6,216 nucleotides of DNA from Caldifarciminota bacterium. Lineage in GTDB: Bacteria > Hydrothermota > Tepidihabitantia > B3-TA06. This document shows, piece after piece, positions 5,514-6,216 of this stretch. Position numbers and translations under genes: made by a program. The notes below the pieces were generated by a model. The model was given only the letters and a program-made list of their open reading frames with translations. It made no database searches and had not been told where the DNA came from. The DNA is taken from contig WJJO01000179.1 in assembly GCA_014729665.1 (NCBI GenBank), positions 1 through 6,216 on the forward strand, read 5' to 3'. Each line of letters starts with the position of its first letter. Position 1 is the stretch's first letter.

Positions 5514-6216
5514 ATGAAGGATATGGACCACCAAAACCACGAGAAAAACCAGCAGGACCACAAAGGTCATGGCAAGAACAAGGAACACCATCACGGGGTT
5601 CATAACAAACATAAAGACCATAAAGGTCATCATAATCACCACAGGATGATGGTCAAGGACTTCCGCAAGCGATTCTGGATATCGCTTGCCGCTACCCTCC
5701 CCGTCCTCGCTCTTTCCCCCATGATACAGGAGTTCCTGGGACTCACCGATATCCTGACCTTCCCCTATTCGAAGTACGTAACATTTGCACTCTCCACCTT
5801 CATCTTCTTCTACGGTGGCTGGCCGTTCCTCAAGGGACTGGTGGATGAACTACGCAAGCGCCAGCCCGGGATGATGACCCTTATCGGTCTTGCCATCACC
5901 GTGGCCTACGTCTACTCAGGTCTGGTGGTGTTCTTCCTGCCGGGCAGGTTCTTCTTCTGGGAGCTTGCCACCCTGATAGACGTTATGCTCCTAGGCCACT
6001 GGATAGAGATGCGTTCTGTAATGGGAGTTTCCAAAGCCCTGGAAGAACTGGCAAAGCTCATGCCCTCCCAGGCGCACAAGGTTACTGACGGCGGCACCGA
6101 GGACGTACCCATCGAAGAGCTTGAACCCGGTGAAAAGGTGCTCATAAAACCCGGTGAGAAGATACCTGCAGACGGCGATGTTGTGGAAGGCTCCTCATCG
6201 GTCAATGAGGCTATGC
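5514..6216 (+). CDS. copB: CopB-type copper-translocating P-type ATPase, 3' partial
   Basis: The first 234 residues of a P1B-type ATPase, which uses ATP to export copper across the cytoplasmic membrane; the gene runs off the right edge. Residues 1-44 form a hydrophilic tail with 14 histidines (6 to 43) in place of the CxxC metal-binding domain found in CopA, the mark of CopB-like pumps. Four membrane segments follow near 54-71, 88-106, 120-142 and 147-163, with family blocks FFYGGWPFLKGL, KRQPGMMTLIGLAITVAY, FWELATLIDVMLLGHWIEMRS and ALEELAKLMPSQAHKV. The actuator domain begins (VPIEELEPGEKVLIKPGEKIPADGDVVEG) but the window stops before the TGE loop. The CPx membrane motif, the DKTGT phosphorylation site and the nucleotide domain all lie outside, so the exact metal (copper or silver) cannot be checked. 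It starts 16 bases after the DUF302 gene in a probable operon. Confidence 0.93.
   Translation, partial: MKDMDHQNHEKNQQDHKGHGKNKEHHHGVHNKHKDHKGHHNHHRMMVKDFRKRFWISLAATLPVLALSPMIQEFLGLTDILTFPYSKYVTFALSTFIFFYGGWPFLKGLVDELRKRQPGMMTLIGLAITVAYVYSGLVVFFLPGRFFFWELATLIDVMLLGHWIEMRSVMGVSKALEELAKLMPSQAHKVTDGGTEDVPIEELEPGEKVLIKPGEKIPADGDVVEGSSSVNEAM
5556..5630 (+). repeat. Short direct repeat in the His-rich tail coding region
   Basis: GACCACAAAGGTCAT (5556-5570) and GACCATAAAGGTCAT (5616-5630) differ by one base and both encode Asp-His-Lys-Gly-His. The copies start 60 bases apart, in frame, and suggest that the tail grew by local duplication, although convergent His-rich composition is also possible. 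Confidence 0.6.

Noticed and set aside
5424..5642. Minus-strand 72-codon frame encoding a Met/Val-rich hydrophobic peptide
   Set aside because: It mirrors the CAT and CAC histidine codons of the pump tail, which read as ATG and GTG on the other strand. It is a composition shadow, not a membrane peptide.
5912..6205. Minus-strand 97-codon Ser/Thr-rich frame
   Set aside because: It lies opposite a clearly recognisable P-type ATPase coding region and shows no family motif.
1..6216. tRNA, rRNA, CRISPR arrays, insertion sequences or attachment sites
   Set aside because: The window is packed with coding sequence. I saw no regularly spaced repeats, transposase genes, terminal inverted repeats or tRNA-like cloverleaf segments.

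Overview
The window is a compact, entirely plus-strand stretch of bacterial DNA. Ten genes or gene fragments fill almost all of it, most gaps are under 40 bases, and most starts carry a clear Shine-Dalgarno sequence. A class II superoxide reductase next to a Dps-like thioferritin is a pairing typical of anaerobes or microaerophiles that meet oxygen. Bacterial-type GAPDH and PGK argue for a bacterium rather than an archaeon. A LigD-type polymerase domain and a CopB-type ATPase fit several anaerobic or deep-subsurface lineages. I would guess Chloroflexota (Dehalococcoidia-like) or a similar group, with low confidence, because no rRNA or other marker is present.

Layout. Bases 1-639 hold the C-terminal part of a LigD-like primase-polymerase domain (NHEJ-type repair), cut by the left edge. 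Bases 676-972 encode a small charged helical protein resembling the sll1863-type stress proteins, with tryptophans every 11 residues. Bases 1009-3206 are a glycolytic pair, gap and pgk, joined by an ATGA overlap; the PGK keeps its 3-phosphoglycerate site but is unusual at the nucleotide site. Bases 3219-3893 encode a seven-helix DUF6064-like membrane protein of unknown function.

Bases 3925-4835 hold a thioferritin (DPSL) and a class II superoxide reductase, 14 bases apart. A 60-base gap follows, the longest in the window, and it contains a strong hairpin. After it come a shortened thioredoxin-like CxxC protein (4896-5117), a DUF302 protein overlapping it by 7 bases (5111-5497), and the start of a CopB-type copper-transporting P-type ATPase with a 14-histidine N-terminal tail (5514 to the right edge).

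How the genes may work together (inference): superoxide reductase turns superoxide into peroxide; thioferritin can use peroxide to oxidise and store iron; the thioredoxin-like and DUF302 proteins could handle thiols or metal; and the CopB ATPase exports copper, which aggravates oxidative damage. The right half therefore reads as an oxidative and metal stress island placed behind central carbon genes. The least explained parts are the truncated thioredoxin/DUF302 pair, the DUF6064 protein, and the altered nucleotide site of PGK.
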